Part shown: positions 45,529 through 57,555 of the stretch, one piece after another | How positions within the stretch are numbered: the stretch's first letter is position 1 | Layout of the letters: the number at the start of each line of letters is the position of its first letter | Assembly (NCBI GenBank): GCA_028622995.1 | Contig: JAJQJQ010000070.1 | Coordinates: 434,001-498,000, forward strand | Direction: 5' to 3' | Length of the DNA stretch: 64,000 bases | Source of the DNA: Panagrolaimus kolymaensis | Taxonomy: Eukaryota > Nematoda > Chromadorea > Rhabditida > Panagrolaimidae | Notes under the pieces: generated by a model | Databases searched by the model: none | What the model saw: only the letters and a program-made list of their open reading frames with translations | Told to the model about the DNA's origin: nothing | Translations under genes and position numbers: made by a program

Positions 45529-47088
45529 CTAATTAAAACTTCGAGGATAAAATTTTGTTTGGTAATTATTTTGAAGGCTTCCACTATAGAATAAAAAAGT
45601 TCCATTTTCTTTTGTCAATGAAACCTTCACAAATCCTCCATTGGAAAATCCAAGTTGTGAGAATGGATTCCAAGTTTTTGGATATGAAAAAAGCAAAGAT
45701 CCTTGAGGAATATTATTTATGTTTCGAGATGATCGATCACTTCTTGAACCGGCGCCAGAAACAATATACATCATTGAAGTGGAATCCGTATCATTTGTGT
45801 GTTGGAGGATTTGAACTATAAAAAAAGCATTAGAATGCAATTAAAAAAAGAGAACGCACTATTATGGTCGTGACCCGCGGTATATACAGTAGCATTGTAT
45901 TTGCGTAGTAATGGATCGAGACGATTCAACAAACATGAATTACTTCCATGTTCGCACATAGAATAAATAGGATAATGCCCAGCGACAAATAAATAATCCG
46001 CTCTGAAATGGGATTGAATAGTAATTAATATATAAAATAATGAGAGACAAGGATATAATAAAAGCTTTTATCAGAGAATTTTTTTTATTACTCAGACTAC
46101 TAACTTTGGTTTTTAATTTAACTTCCTAAAAAATTATAGCCTCATCCTTTTGAAGTTAGCAAAGTTATTTCTCTTTTCTTAAAAACCAAAATAAATATTT
46201 TTTTATAAAAACTTACTTCGATTCAGCAAGTTCCTTTTCAATCCATTGCCATTGTTTATCAGCAACAACAGGATCATCAGGTTTATCGGGGACAAGTTTT
46301 TTATGCCAAAGCCATGAAAGAATATCGCTGCCATCAACATCGATACAATTTCCACATAATTCAATTGTATCAATCATAATTATTTGAAGTGTTGTATTTG
46401 AATTTCCAAAATGATACTTAATTGAATAATATGGAGATGGAAAAGTCCATAAATTGCTTCTTTTTGTATGGAGAACTTGGGCAGATACATTTCCAAGGTG
46501 ATCATGATTGCCAGCAATCACAAACCATGGAAGCAACGGCTCTTTATAAGGATCCTCGAAGCTTCTCTTAAACCTTTTTTTTATAGAAAAACATATGTAA
46601 AGAGGAGGAAATAAATACCCAAAAACGAGAATCATCAAGATTTTGGACACCATTAAAATAAAAATTATCTCCCAAGTTTAAAATGAACTTTGTGTTTGGT
46701 GATTCTAATGCAACTTTATTTAGAGCCTCGGCAACTTTGCGTTGAGCAAACGAAGTGTAAAATGGTGGAGGAAGACCTCCAGTATCACCAATAAGGATGA
46801 ATTCAAGGATGGAATCGGATGTTGAACATCCAGCTGAAGAAGTGCAAGCAAGTCGATTTTCCAATGCTGTTAATTTTTCACTTGAAGAATCAAGACCAAC
46901 TATAACATAAAAATATGTTAGTAAAAGTATTAAACTAAAATCATATTTTCTTCAATTTCGTCCTTAGAAATAATAATCAGGTTTAATTTATAAACAAATT
47001 GATAATTAAAAGTCGCTTTAAATTATTTTAAATAAAGTTTTTTACCTGCAAAAGAAATAAAACAAATACCAAACACCCAAATTCGCAT
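45529..47088 (-). CDS. Purple (tartrate-resistant type) acid phosphatase
   Basis: Exons (minus) 47046-47088, 46619-46899, 46217-46566, 45860-46002 and 45529-45815 give 367 residues. The signal peptide is followed by all five metallophosphatase blocks of the ACP5 type: GDTGG, LGDNFYFNGV, AGNHDH, VAGHYPIYS and AGHDHN. These bind an Fe-Fe or Fe-Zn pair. It is secreted or lysosomal and hydrolyses phosphomonoesters. A TTTTTAG about ten bases upstream of the ATG suits trans-splicing. The exon 2/3 junction gives DSRFWRSFEDPY, which matches the family's DDPRF...FEDVY. Confidence 0.95.
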
Positions 47089-47532
47089 ATTGTCAACCTA
47101 AAAATGAAATAAAATCTAATAATAAAATCCAAGGGTAAAATAAGGGGAAACAAATTTGCGAACAAATACCATTAATCCTTCATTCAATCTAAACATAAAA
47201 AAAATGATGGCTCTAAATAAAAAAAAGAGGTTTTTTATGAAATTGAAAGAAGAGGTCGGAATGACTGACGTCAAATTCTTTCTTCCTCAATCAATTTTGA
47301 ATCACACTTTTTTCAACGACAAAAAAAAGACAGAGCAAAATTTAATACGAAAAAATCAAAAAACCTCAAATTTCAATGAGGGCAAAACATTTTATAAACA
47401 AATTTATAAAAATCTTGAAAAGCGTGAAGTTTGAAAATAAAATAAATTTGCGTGCATACATTCGTTTATTTAACAAACCTTTGACCTCCTCCTCCTCGCT
47501 TAATGCTTTATTTTTCATTTTGAAAAATAAGT
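47089..47532. other. Divergent intergenic spacer
   Basis: Between the acid phosphatase and kringle-protein starts; A-rich, no gene seen. Confidence 0.4.
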
Positions 47533-48790
47533 ATGAATCATATTTTAATAACATTGCTCTTTTTTTTAACTTCCGTTGTTGAAAGCGAAATTTATGATGG
47601 CAAATTTTTTGATCCTCGAAATTATACTTGTTTGTTTTTAAATTTAAAAAAATATCATCATGAGGCCGAACATTTTCAGATGCTGATTGTATTTTGCTTG
47701 ATAAACCTTATATTTATATGGGTGAAAAATCAACTGATAAAACAGGAAATCAATGTGAAATATGGAAAACTGTAACAAATTTAAATATGGAAAAGCTTAA
47801 AGGATTTAATATATTGTAAGTTCATTTTTAAAAGCAAAGGGTTTTTTTTAATAATTGTTTTTGGTTTAAGCTTTTTTGCAGAAGAATACTTTGAACATAA
47901 TCATTGCCGAAATATTCCATTGGATGCATATGAACGTAATTCAAAATTCAATAATGCATCAGCTCATTTATATGTTCAAACGAAAGGTTGGAAAAATGGT
48001 CCATGGTGTTATGTCAAAGTTCCAGATGAAAGTAATACAATTATTTTTGGAATTAATGATGGTCCAACGCCATTTAATGAAACATCCGAATATGCTCCAA
48101 TGCCATGTTTTGAGGAATGTAATCCACGACAATTGGAATCAACAACAGGTGAAAAAATTTTATTTTTGTTTTACTTTTGTCATGCAAGATTTTTAGTTCC
48201 GCCTCAGATTCCAAGAAAAAAACTTCGTGAATTCCTTTACAATAATGATACAATTACAATTATTTCTAATGCTTTGTATTCAAGTTTTGATCATGGTGAC
48301 TCAAATTATTACATTTCAGTAAGTTTTTAATTTGCTCATTTCTATAGTACTCGTCTGGTAAACTTTAGCAGCAATATCTCAAAGCCATTTCTTAAATTAC
48401 ATAATTTCAGAAACCATCAACGAAAGTTTTCTCAGCTCATTTTCTAAAAACACGAAAACAATTGGTTTATTATGGAATGCCATTATTTGTTCTTGTAATT
48501 GCAAGCATTTTTGCTAAACATTATTATTCAAAATGGAAAGCCAATAAAAAAGCAGCGAAGAAAGAAGAAAAAGATGTCAAAAAAGAAGAAGAGGCTGTAG
48601 AAAATAATAACCAAAATGAAAAACCAGAAGCAAAAGAAGAAGCAGCAATGGTAGCACCCGAAAAGGTAATTTTACATACAGAACGAACAACTCAAGCTAG
48701 TTTACATAAAATTTATTTCAGATATCTCAAGAAAAGCTTCCGATGCAACAACAACAATCACCACAAAAGAAAAAATTGAGAAAACGTTGA
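47533..48790 (+). CDS. Kringle-domain type I membrane protein
   Basis: Exons 47533-47629, 47680-47815, 47871-48148, 48197-48318, 48411-48665 and 48722-48790 give 318 residues. A signal peptide is followed by one kringle module: Cys in ADCILL, YMGEKSTDKTGNQCEIW, HNHCRN and KGWKNGPWCYVKV, closing at CFEEC. A single transmembrane segment (MPLFVLVIASIFA, about residue 220) and a Lys/Glu-rich cytoplasmic tail follow. The intron at 47816-47870 has an unusual acceptor GTTTAAG; the better-looking TTTTGCAG ten bases on would break the frame. The function is unknown; kringles bind proteins or lipids. Confidence 0.8.
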
Positions 48791-49035
48791 TTTTTTGGTT
48801 TGAGTTTATTAATTGTTGAGTTTAAATAAAAAAATATTAAAATAATTTCGTCGATAAAATAAAGCTTCACGATTAATTTCCAGCGGTTCGTCCTTCATTC
48901 AAAAATTCGAACGCACAAAAAAGTGTCATTGAGTTTGCGCAACTTAGAGAAAAAATTTGGTCAATGTTTTATATAAAATTGTGCGAATTCTTTTTATGTA
49001 TGTAATTTTTGTTTGTATCATCAATCAAAATAAAA

Positions 49036-49832
49036 ATGATGAAACGATGTTACAATTGTCGACATGATTTAGGTGATAATAATGGTGGCGGCGGCATTCA
49101 ATGTGATAAGTGCAAGAAAAATGAAGAGAAATATGGAAAAGTGAGTGAAATATTTTTAGTGTAAAAATAATATATGTTTTTTTGTTGCTAAATTTAGCCT
49201 GAACGTTGTAAATATTGTCAGCTTCCTGCTGCTTTTATTGCGTCAAAATGTGTTTATTGTACACATTACGAACGAAAATTAGGCTCACCAATACCATGTT
49301 CAAAATGCGGATTAAAGTGTGCTTTCAGTAAAGTACGTTTTCGTTAACCAACATCTTAGATATTAAATATAAATGTTTTAGCAACCAACAAAAACAGTGT
49401 TTTGCCGAATGTGTAGCACTTCATTAAGTCCAGAAGAAAAAATAAAACTTAAACGTGAATCTCAAACATCCATATTGGTGCCAGATATAGTTGAAAAGAA
49501 ACCAAGAAAGAGTTCTAACAGCGTATCCTTTGCTTCAGGCTCAAACAATCTTGATCAAGTACAGCAACTAAGAGATCAAATATCAAATTTAAGATCCACT
49601 CTCATTCAAAAGGATCAAATTATAACGGAAAAAGACCAACAAGTAATTTTTAATTACTACTAAAGTTTTTAAAAAGGATTGTAAAACCTAGATCGCAAAA
49701 TTGAAAAACAATTTGATGATGACAGATACTGACCACCGACTAGGAATGAATCAAATCCACAAAAGAAATGAAAGCACTGTTAATACGCTTAAAGAACAAA
49801 TAAGGGATTTAACAAAACAAAGATTCCGCTAA
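49036..49832 (+). CDS. FAM76-family zinc-ribbon and coiled-coil protein
   Basis: Exons 49036-49140, 49198-49332, 49382-49642 and 49692-49832 give 213 residues. Repeated CxxC pairs follow the FAM76 order: CYNCRHDLG, CDKCKKNEEKYGK, CKYCQLPAAFIASKCVYC, RKLGSPIPCSKCGLKCAF and CRMC. The C-terminus is a coiled coil (QQLRDQISNLRSTLIQKD ... LKEQIRDLTKQR). Human FAM76B is a nuclear-speckle protein linked to RNA processing. It lies 246 bp after the kringle gene on the same strand. Confidence 0.88.
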
Positions 49833-49959
49833 TCTCCATTTTTAAATGCAACACTTGTATACCTCTTATATCTACGCTTTCCTCATTCATAATATCCCAA
49901 GAAAAATAAAATATTAAACAACTTTTATTGAAACATAACAATAGTACCAAAAAACAAAA

Positions 49960-50475
49960 TTAGGCTTCGGTATCACTAGCTTCATCTTCTTGGTTAATCT
50001 GGAAGTAACGAAGTTCATAGGTATCTTTTGAAGATGCAACAACACGGAGCCAATCACGAAGAGAGTTCTTCTTGAGGTACTTCTTAGTCAAGTATTTGAG
50101 ATATCGCTTGGAGAATTCACTGTCAGATGTGACAGTAATTTTCGACTTGTCAGCTTCGATCTTGATTCCACCAGCAGCAAGATTACCAAGTTTACCACCG
50201 CACTTGACGCGTTCATTGAGGAATTTTTCCTGAAAAAACCAAGCGTAAGGAATTATTAGGGAATTAACCCTAAACCAGACGAAACAATGTCTTAGCAAAT
50301 TGCAATCGGTAGAGGTATAAAAAAAAGGTAAACTTACAAAGCTAGCAGTCTTCAAAATGCCATCTTCAACAGGGTTCTTGCATTCAATGTGGAAGGTGAA
50401 AGAGCGCTTCTTGTTCTTTTTAGTTCCAGTGTTCTTTTTACCAACAACTTTAACAGCTTTCTTTACAGCGGCCAT
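49960..50475 (-). CDS. rpl-22: 60S ribosomal protein L22 (eL22)
   Basis: Exons (minus) 50338-50475 and 49960-50229 give 135 residues. The N-terminus is Lys-rich, then [55 protein letters not shown] and a short acidic tail, all typical. The 108-bp intron lies at 50230-50337 and I see no snoRNA boxes in it. The 5' flank (480 bp up to 50955) is shared with the divergent dyf-1 gene and holds nothing else I recognise. Confidence 0.97.
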   Translation of the reverse strand: MAAVKKAVKVVGKKNTGTKKNKKRSFTFHIECKNPVEDGILKTASFVSLPFFYTSTDCNLLRHCFVWFRVNSLIIPYAWFFQEKFLNERVKCGGKLGNLAAGGIKIEADKSKITVTSDSEFSKRYLKYLTKKYLKKNSLRDWLRVVASSKDTYELRYFQINQEDEASDTEA

Positions 50476-50955
50476 CTTAGAAGTTACCTGAAATCAAAGA
50501 AAATAATATTTAAGAGATTTTGATAAAGCAAAAATCTAAAATTTCACGATATATGAAGAAAAAAAAATATGTGCAGGAAATGGGAATAAAAAGGTTCGAC
50601 GATGATTGGATTTCCCTGCATGGAAATATTCGTGCCAGAAACCAGATATGCGCAATTTTTAAATTGTGCAACGAAATAAAGTTTTTTTTCTTCTCAAAGA
50701 CGTTGCAATTGCAATCAATCAAGGATTTGATAAAAGCAATCTGATATTCTCAATGTCTTACTTTATACAATACTTTTAAAAATAATTAACCAAAATGACT
50801 TGAACGAATAATAAAATAAAAATAGCAATATGTTTATAAAATCGGTATTTGAAAGTAATATGAAAAATTGTAACCATGGAAACTCAAAACATTAAGTTTG
50901 CACCAAAAAATAAACTTTTCATTTTTCATTTAACTAGGTTAAGATCCATTTAGCA
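50476..50955. other. Shared promoter spacer of rpl-22 and dyf-1
   Basis: Divergent gap. CATTTAG at 50948-50953 immediately before the dyf-1 ATG looks like an SL acceptor. I did not find an X-box for RFX/DAF-19 by eye. Confidence 0.35.
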
Positions 50956-53156
50956 ATGTCATTTATTCCTATAAAAGATGGAGATTTTACAAGTACTATT
51001 TATGGAATGGTAAGTTTTTCAATGTCATGTAAGCTTTAAAAATATCATAATTGTAAGATCAAAGAACATCGTTATGCTGAAACCATTCGTATTCTTCAAT
51101 ATGAACTTCAAAGAACCCCAAACAGCCGAGCTGCCCTTTCCCTCTTGGGTTATTGTTATTACACAACACAAGATTTTGTTATGGCGGCTGAATGCTATGA
51201 TAAGTTAACACAATTAGTTCCCGATCATACTGATTATAAACTTAATCATGCCCAAGCCCTTTATAATGCTTTCATGTTTCCTGAAGCTGTAGCTGTTATG
51301 TCGACTATTGATGATCCAAAAATGGAGCCACAAGTTCTTAAACTTGACTCTGCAATCAAATATCGTGAAGAAGACATAAACAATGCAAGAATTTTGGTTG
51401 AAAGATATGAACAAGAAGATCCCGATATGGAATTTAATCTTGCTTGTTTGGATTACAAAGATGGTAAATATCCTGAAGCACTTAAAAGATTTGTCACAGC
51501 ATCAAATATTCATGGTTATATGGCTGATGAATATTATGCCATTGCATTGTGTCATTATAACATGGGAGCTTATGCTCAAGCAAACAAATACATTGGAGAA
51601 ATTATTGATAGAGGAGTAAAAGATTTTCCAGAATTGGCTGTTGGTTTAGTTACAGAAGGAATGGAAGTTCGTTCAGTTGGTAATAGTTTGTTGTTGCATG
51701 AAACTTCTTTGGTTGAAGCATGTAATTTAAAATTTGCTATTGAATACAAAAATAAAGAAAGTATGGTTAAGTTTAACCTGTTCAAACTCAAACAAAAAAA
51801 TAATTTTCAGTGGATGCTGCCCGTGAAGCTTTAACAGATATGCCACCTCGATCTGAAGAAGAATTGGATCCGGTTACACTTCATAATCAAGCTCTAATCA
51901 ATATTGAAAATAATTTAGCTGATAGCTTTGCTAAATTACAGTATCTTCTCAGTCAAAATCCATTTCCACCAGAAACTTTTGCCAATTTGCTTTTACTTTA
52001 TTGCCGATATGAATATTTTGATTTAGCGGCTGATGTTCTTGCAGAAAATGCACATCTTACGTATCGTTATCTCTCACAATATACATATGATTATTTGGAC
52101 GCTCTCATAAGCCAACAATCATCCCTTGATGAAGCATATCAAAAGTTTGATGCAATGGGAAATGATATGATGAATATTTTAACAAAAATTAAAGAAAAAA
52201 TTGATGAGAATGAAGAAGATGAGGATAAACTCACTGTAACATTAGAAGAACGTAGTCAATTAATGGAAAGGTTGACAAGGGATTCCAATAAGAATGATAA
52301 TTTAAAAAAGGTAGTAAATTTTCAGATTTATCCCAGTTATAATGGCTCAAGCTAAAATTGAATGGGAACGTGGTCATTACGAAGCGTTGGAAAAACTTTG
52401 GCATCGTTGGAGTGAATATTCAAATAAAGAAGATACGTTCAAATTGAATGTTGCTCATACATTGTTTATGAGAGAAAAATACAAAGATAGCGCAGATTTT
52501 TATGAACCCTTAATTGCAGGAAAAGAAGAAACAAATGTATGAATTTTATAAAGCAATAATTATGGAAGTTTAAATTCGAATTTTAGCTTCTAAATGTAAG
52601 CGCTATTGTCCTCGCTAATGTTTGCGTATGTTGGGTTATGATCAATCATAATGATCTCGCTGAAGCTTTAATAAATAAAGTAAAGAGAGCAGAAGAATTA
52701 GCACCTGAAAAAAAGCAATTTCATACTTGCATTATCCATCTCGTAATAGGCACCTTGTATTGCGCAAAAAGCAATAATGAATTCGGAATTGCAAGAATCA
52801 TTGAAGCCCTTCAAGATTGTGAAAAGGTTCTTGGAATCGATACATGGTTTTATACCAAGCGATGTGTTTTATCAGTTCTTGAATCTATGACCAAACACAT
52901 TACTGTAATGCGTGATGATGTTATGGGAATGTTATTAACAACGTTGGAAAATTGTGAAAGTATGTTATAATTTATTTCAGCCTTAAATTTCCACCATAAA
53001 ATAATTTTAAATTAAATTATTTCAGTTCATGGCAAAGACATTCCAACGGTTGCAGAAGGACCTTTGGTTAGTGGCCAAGTTACGGATGTCAGAAAAACTG
53101 TAGCTTATGAAGCTCGGCTTATACGAGCACTCATTCTTAAAATAGTGGGATATTAA
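50956..53156 (+). CDS. dyf-1: Intraflagellar transport protein IFT70/TTC30
   Basis: Exons 50956-51009, 51058-51760, 51811-52270, 52326-52536, 52587-52959 and 53026-53156 give 643 residues (human ~665). TPR repeats run through the whole length. Strongly conserved blocks are ALTDMPPRSEEELDPVTLHNQ, NPFPPETFANLLLLYCRYEY, ADVLAENAHL, FIPVIMAQAKIEW, LNVSAIVLANVC and HLVIGTLYCAKSN. It belongs to IFT-B and is needed for tubulin polyglutamylation and cilium assembly in sensory neurons. The intron at 52271-52325 was fixed by homology: the tempting 15-nt GTAG...CAG inside it would give the wrong frame. Confidence 0.97.
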
Positions 53157-53614
53157 TGACAACCTTTAAAAATATGTACTAAATGGAAATAAATAAAATT
53201 ATTTGTAAAAAAATTCTTTGATAATGTTAAAGTAGTTTTGTAAAAATAAAAAATAGCTTGCTTGTTTATTCCAGAAAGCTCTGTTCCGTTACCTAGGATT
53301 ATTACTAAACTCTCCAATCGTTTAGTTTTAATTTTTAGCAAAATTTACTATGAAATTTTATTGACAGGCTTTATTTGAAACAATGTTACCATAATTTTTT
53401 TTTCAAACAAAAATGAATCATTTGTGCGAAACATAATGCTGCTTTATTTTCGCTTCGAGAGGTTTACTTGTAAAATTTGATGATTTTAGATTAGACAAAC
53501 TTCAATGCTTTCGCTTTTTTATGGTTGTTTCCTTACATCTTTCAATTTATATTCAAAAATCTTTTATTTCCAAGTTTTATTTTTTTGTTTTTTTTAGAAC
53601 GTGCTTGTAGAACG
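53157..53614. other. Intergenic
   Basis: 3' flank of dyf-1 (AATAAA near 53190) and 5' flank of rpt-5. A long T tract ending TTTTTAG at 53597 sits 17 bases before the rpt-5 ATG. The gap is too long for the operon spacing seen further on. Confidence 0.4.
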
Positions 53615-55105
53615 ATGAGTGATCCCAAGAATGCCGGTTCTTCTGCTAAACCTGAAAAGATGGAAGTCGACGGAGAAGTTTGTTTTTATCGCTTTTTGAC
53701 TTTTTTTATCTTTGTTTTTGTAGGAACCTCTTGACCCAGAAATTCTTAGAATGCCTGCTGATGATATTAAGAGTCGAACGCAATTGATGGAAAATGAAAT
53801 TCGTATTATGCGAAGTGATGTTCAGCGCATCAACCACAGCGTTCAAGCATTAAAAGAAAAAATCAAAGAAAACAATGAACGTATCAAGGCACGTTTAAGA
53901 AACCCATTATTTTCTTTTATAATATAGTTTTCAGGTTAACAAAACTTTGCCATATCTTGTTTCAAACGTAGTTGAATTACTCGAACTTGAAGAATTGCAA
54001 GAAGAAGAAGGCGCCAATGTTGATCTTGATGCTCACAAAACACAATGTGCTGTCATTAAAACATCCACTCGTGCTACTTATTTTCTTCCTGTTGTTGGAC
54101 TCGTTGATCCTACCGAATTGAAGCCTGGCGATTTAGTTGGGGTTAACAAAGTAAGGTTTAATATTTACTTCTTCTTTTAAGCCACTTTTATATTTAGGAT
54201 TCTTACCTTGTTTTGGAAAAACTTCCCGCTGAATATGATTCTCGTGTCAAAGCCATGGAAGTTGATGAACGTCCAACTGAACAATACAGTGATATCGGTG
54301 GATGTGATAAACAAATTCAAGAGCTCATTGAAGCTATCGTTCTTCCTATGACCCATAAAGATCGTTTCATCAATCTTGGCATTCATCCTCCAAAGGGTGT
54401 TCTCATGTATGGACCTCCTGGAACTGGCAAAACTATGTTAGCTCGTGCTGTTGCTGCTCAAACTAAATCAACTTTCTTGAAACTTGCGGGCCCTCAACTT
54501 GTTCAAATGTTCATTGGTGATGGCGCCAAACTTGTTCGAGATGCATTTGCGTTAGCTAAAGAAAAAGCTCCAACTATTATTTTCATTGATGAATTGGATG
54601 CCATTGGCACAAAACGATTTGATAGTGAAAAAGCAGGTGATCGAGAAGTCCAGAGAACTATGTTGGAACTTCTTAACCAATTGGATGGTTTTCAACCTAA
54701 TGATGATATCAAAGTTATCGCTGCTACAAATCGTGTTGATGTTTTAGATCCTGCTTTACTTCGTTCCGGTCGTCTCGATCGTAAAATTGAATTACCTGTT
54801 CCTACTGAAGATGCCCGCGGTCGTATCATGCAAATCCATTCTCGTAAAATGAATGTTCAGTATGTTTTTTTAGAATTTTTTAATTAAAGCAGTCTTAACC
54901 TTTCGTATTTAGCAAAGACGTCAACTTTGATGAACTCGCTAGATGTACCGATGATTTCAATGGTGCCCAATGTAAAGCTGTTTGTGTTGAAGCTGGTATG
55001 ATTGCTCTTCGTCGGGATGCTATTGAAGTTACTCATGAAGATTTTATGGATGCTATTCTTGAAGTGCAAGCAAAGAAAAAGACAAGTCTTAATTATTATG
55101 CCTAA
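53615..55105 (+). CDS. rpt-5: 26S proteasome regulatory ATPase Rpt5 (PSMC3)
   Basis: Exons 53615-53677, 53724-53888, 53935-54150, 54198-54859 and 54913-55105 give 432 residues (human 439). An N-terminal coiled coil ([19 protein letters not shown]) is followed by an OB fold and an AAA+ domain with Walker A GPPGTGKT, Walker [12 protein letters not shown] and Arg-finger region [10 protein letters not shown]. The C-terminus KTSLNYYA is the HbYX-type tail that docks into the 20S alpha ring. The intron 53889-53934 begins GC (AAG|GCACGT). No GT choice keeps the frame, and the protein across the junction ([15 protein letters not shown]) matches human Rpt5. Confidence 0.98.
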
Positions 55106-55799
55106 TTTATTTGTAAAATTGATTTGTTTTTCTTTCATGTCGATATAATTGAACTAATATTTTTTTTTAATAAAGTGATTTGAACTTTAAACTCTTTTGT
55201 GCTTGACGAATTGATAATATGGAAATTAAGAGGCAAGATAAAATCTAAGAAGTTATTATCTTATGTTTGAAAAAGCTCGTAAGAAGTAAATCAAATGTTT
55301 TAAACAAAAAATAATGAATGAATAAGAAAGAGATCTTGACATGAAATGAGAGGAGTGAATATGTTTCATGCTAACCAATTTCATGAAAGCATGGAGGAAT
55401 TTCGTAATTTACAACATTTTGGATTGGCATTAATAATTTTCTAAATTTCAAGATGCTTTGAGTTACTATGACGACTTTTAATATTTTTTTATAACAATGC
55501 TTTTATTCCCCCTAGATTACTTAATTTTGTTTAAATATTTTTAGCTTACATAAGAAATTTATTATTAAAACTTTAATTATTAACGGTTATAATCTTGGAA
55601 CGAAAAAAATTGCTAGATTTGTGATCTTTGTAGAATATATTTTTGTTTCAATTGTGTTTACATGAATTTTGCTTGAATTTATAATCATATTCAGATTCGA
55701 AATTATATTTTTATTTATTAAAATCAAGTTTTCAATGGAAGCTCAAAGCTTTTTATTATTGTTTGTATGGTAGTCAAAAATATAAGCACTTTTCCCATC
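55106..55799. other. Intergenic upstream of the mitochondrial gene run
   Basis: 3' flank of rpt-5 and likely promoter of the following four-gene unit. Plain AT-rich sequence; no gene seen. Confidence 0.4.
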
Positions 55800-57132
55800 A
55801 TGACTTCTTCTGATACTGATTTTGAAATGGCCTTAGAACAAAAGGTTGGTTAAAAGACTTTGTTTTGTTAGCTAATTTTAAAATTTTAGAAACTACGGAT
55901 AATTGAATGGGAGCATTTAAATTTATGGAAGTTTTATCCTTTAGCTTTAGCTAGCAGCTTTTCGGTTCGATGTCTTCTTTATCCTATGTCTGTTGTTAAA
56001 TCACGTCTAGCACTTCAAAAACAAAATAATGTATATAGAGGAATGACACACGCATTTTCACAAATTATTAAAACTGAAGGTGTTTCAGCATTGTATCGAG
56101 GAGTAAGCTTTAATACTAAATAATTATTTCTCAACCTTTTGTTTTTTTTAGTATTGGGTGACCATTCCTCAACTATCTGCCTCATTTGTTTATTCGACTG
56201 TTTATGAAGGGCTTCGAAATGTTTTTCGACGAACTTTTGATATTTCTTCAGCTCCTTTAGTATCAGCTTTAGCCGGTGGAGCTGCATCATCTACCACTCA
56301 ACTCATTTTTGTTCCAACCGATATTGTAGCTCAATATATGATGGTTTATAACAATCCTCAATCATTCGTAGGAACTTCAAAGAATGTGGCTATCATTGAC
56401 ATCCTCAAATCTGATGGCTTAGAAAAACGAGTAACTTTAGGCCTCCGTGTTATTAGAGCTGTTTATAAAGGTATACATTAACTTTTTGTCATTCTCATTT
56501 GACTAAGGTTTATACAATTTAAGTTGATGGAATTGTTGGATTTTATCGCGGTTTTTTCTCATCTGTATTACTGTATATTCCAAGTTCAATGGTATTTTGG
56601 AGCACATATTATAATTCATTGAATTTTCTTACGAATCTTGATAAAAAATTCTCATCTGATCCAACGGGTGAAGGTAATTTGCTCAAACTTCAAGCTATTT
56701 CTGGAGCTATTGGTGGCGCAACTGCTGCTGCAACAACCAATCCTTTAGAAGTTCTTCGCATTCGTATTCAGGTAAATTGAAATTTTTAATTTTGAAGATA
56801 AAATAGCAACCTTTCGGGTTTTGTAAAGGAGCGAATTAAATCATGAAGATTTAAATTTTTTAAAGGGTACATAAAATTAACACACATTTTAAGGTCCATC
56901 GAACTGGATATGTGGAAACTTTTAGAAGATTAATGATATATGAAGGAGCTCGAGTTTTTACTAAAGGATTAGCACCTCGAGTTATTAACAACACTGTGTA
57001 CTCATTTTTGATAATGTTAGGATACGGTAATTTTGCTCATTGTTAATAGAGTATTAATATTATCAACAAATTTTAGAATCTGTAAAGAGGATCGCAATTA
57101 AAGATGAATTACAAGGAGCAATCAAATGGTGA
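55800..57132 (+). CDS. Mitochondrial carrier, SLC25A44-like (branched-chain amino acid)
   Basis: Exons 55800-55844, 55890-56102, 56152-56470, 56524-56771, 56894-57026 and 57077-57132 give 337 residues with three carrier repeats. IIEWEHLNLWKFYPL at the N-terminus, YPMSVVKSRLALQKQNNVYRG, VPTDIVAQYMMV, IDGIVGFYRGFFSSVLLYIP-like sequence and TNPLEVLRIRIQ follow human SLC25A44 throughout, including the end SVKRIAIKDEL. SLC25A44 imports branched-chain amino acids into mitochondria. It appears to be the first gene of an operon with mrpl-13, frataxin and the RTN4IP1-like gene (AATAAA 57436-57441, next acceptor 57550). Confidence 0.92.
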
Positions 57133-57435
57133 TGATTGAATGAAAAAGTTATTTAATTTCTATTAACCTTTTTGTTGTTGTCTTTCTTCTTTTCCAGTGC
57201 CAATTTTTTAAAAGGATTTTAAATGCTCATAGATTGCTGCTGCATCCTAATTTTTTTTAAATTAACATGTATGAAGCCTCCATAACTTTTTCTACCGTTC
57301 AAAGGTATCACTTCTAGCAAGGATTTTTTTTTGTGGCAGAGTGTCGCAATCCATACAAAAAACGATCGAAATTTGTTTTGCTTCATTCATTTTTTTCTTT
57401 ATAGGCTGCAGCAGCCAAAAATTGTACATACATTA

Positions 57436-57550
57436 AATAAAGATTACCTATTTTTTATTTTGTTTAAAAATAATCCAACAGTTTGCTTTCTGCGCCTATT
57501 TTATGTGATCCTTTTTTGTTTTTAATTTGTTTAAAGTTTTGTTATTCCAG
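57436..57550 (+). promoter_or_regulatory. Intercistronic processing region 1 (carrier / mrpl-13)
   Basis: AATAAA at 57436-57441 and a CCAG acceptor ending at 57550, 109 nt apart, with U-rich TATTTT motifs (57450-57460) between. This fits poly(A) formation coupled to trans-splicing in a nematode operon. Confidence 0.6.
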
Positions 57551-57555
57551 CTCTT

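Noticed and set aside
47871..47880. TTTTGCAG (47880) as the kringle exon 3 acceptor
   Set aside because: It leaves the wrong phase after the donor at 47816. The weaker AAG at 47870 keeps the frame into HNHCRN.
52311..52325. A 15-nt GTAG...CAG 'intron' in dyf-1
   Set aside because: It gives the wrong frame. A 55-nt intron (52271-52325) restores FIPVIMAQAKIEW, which matches IFT70.
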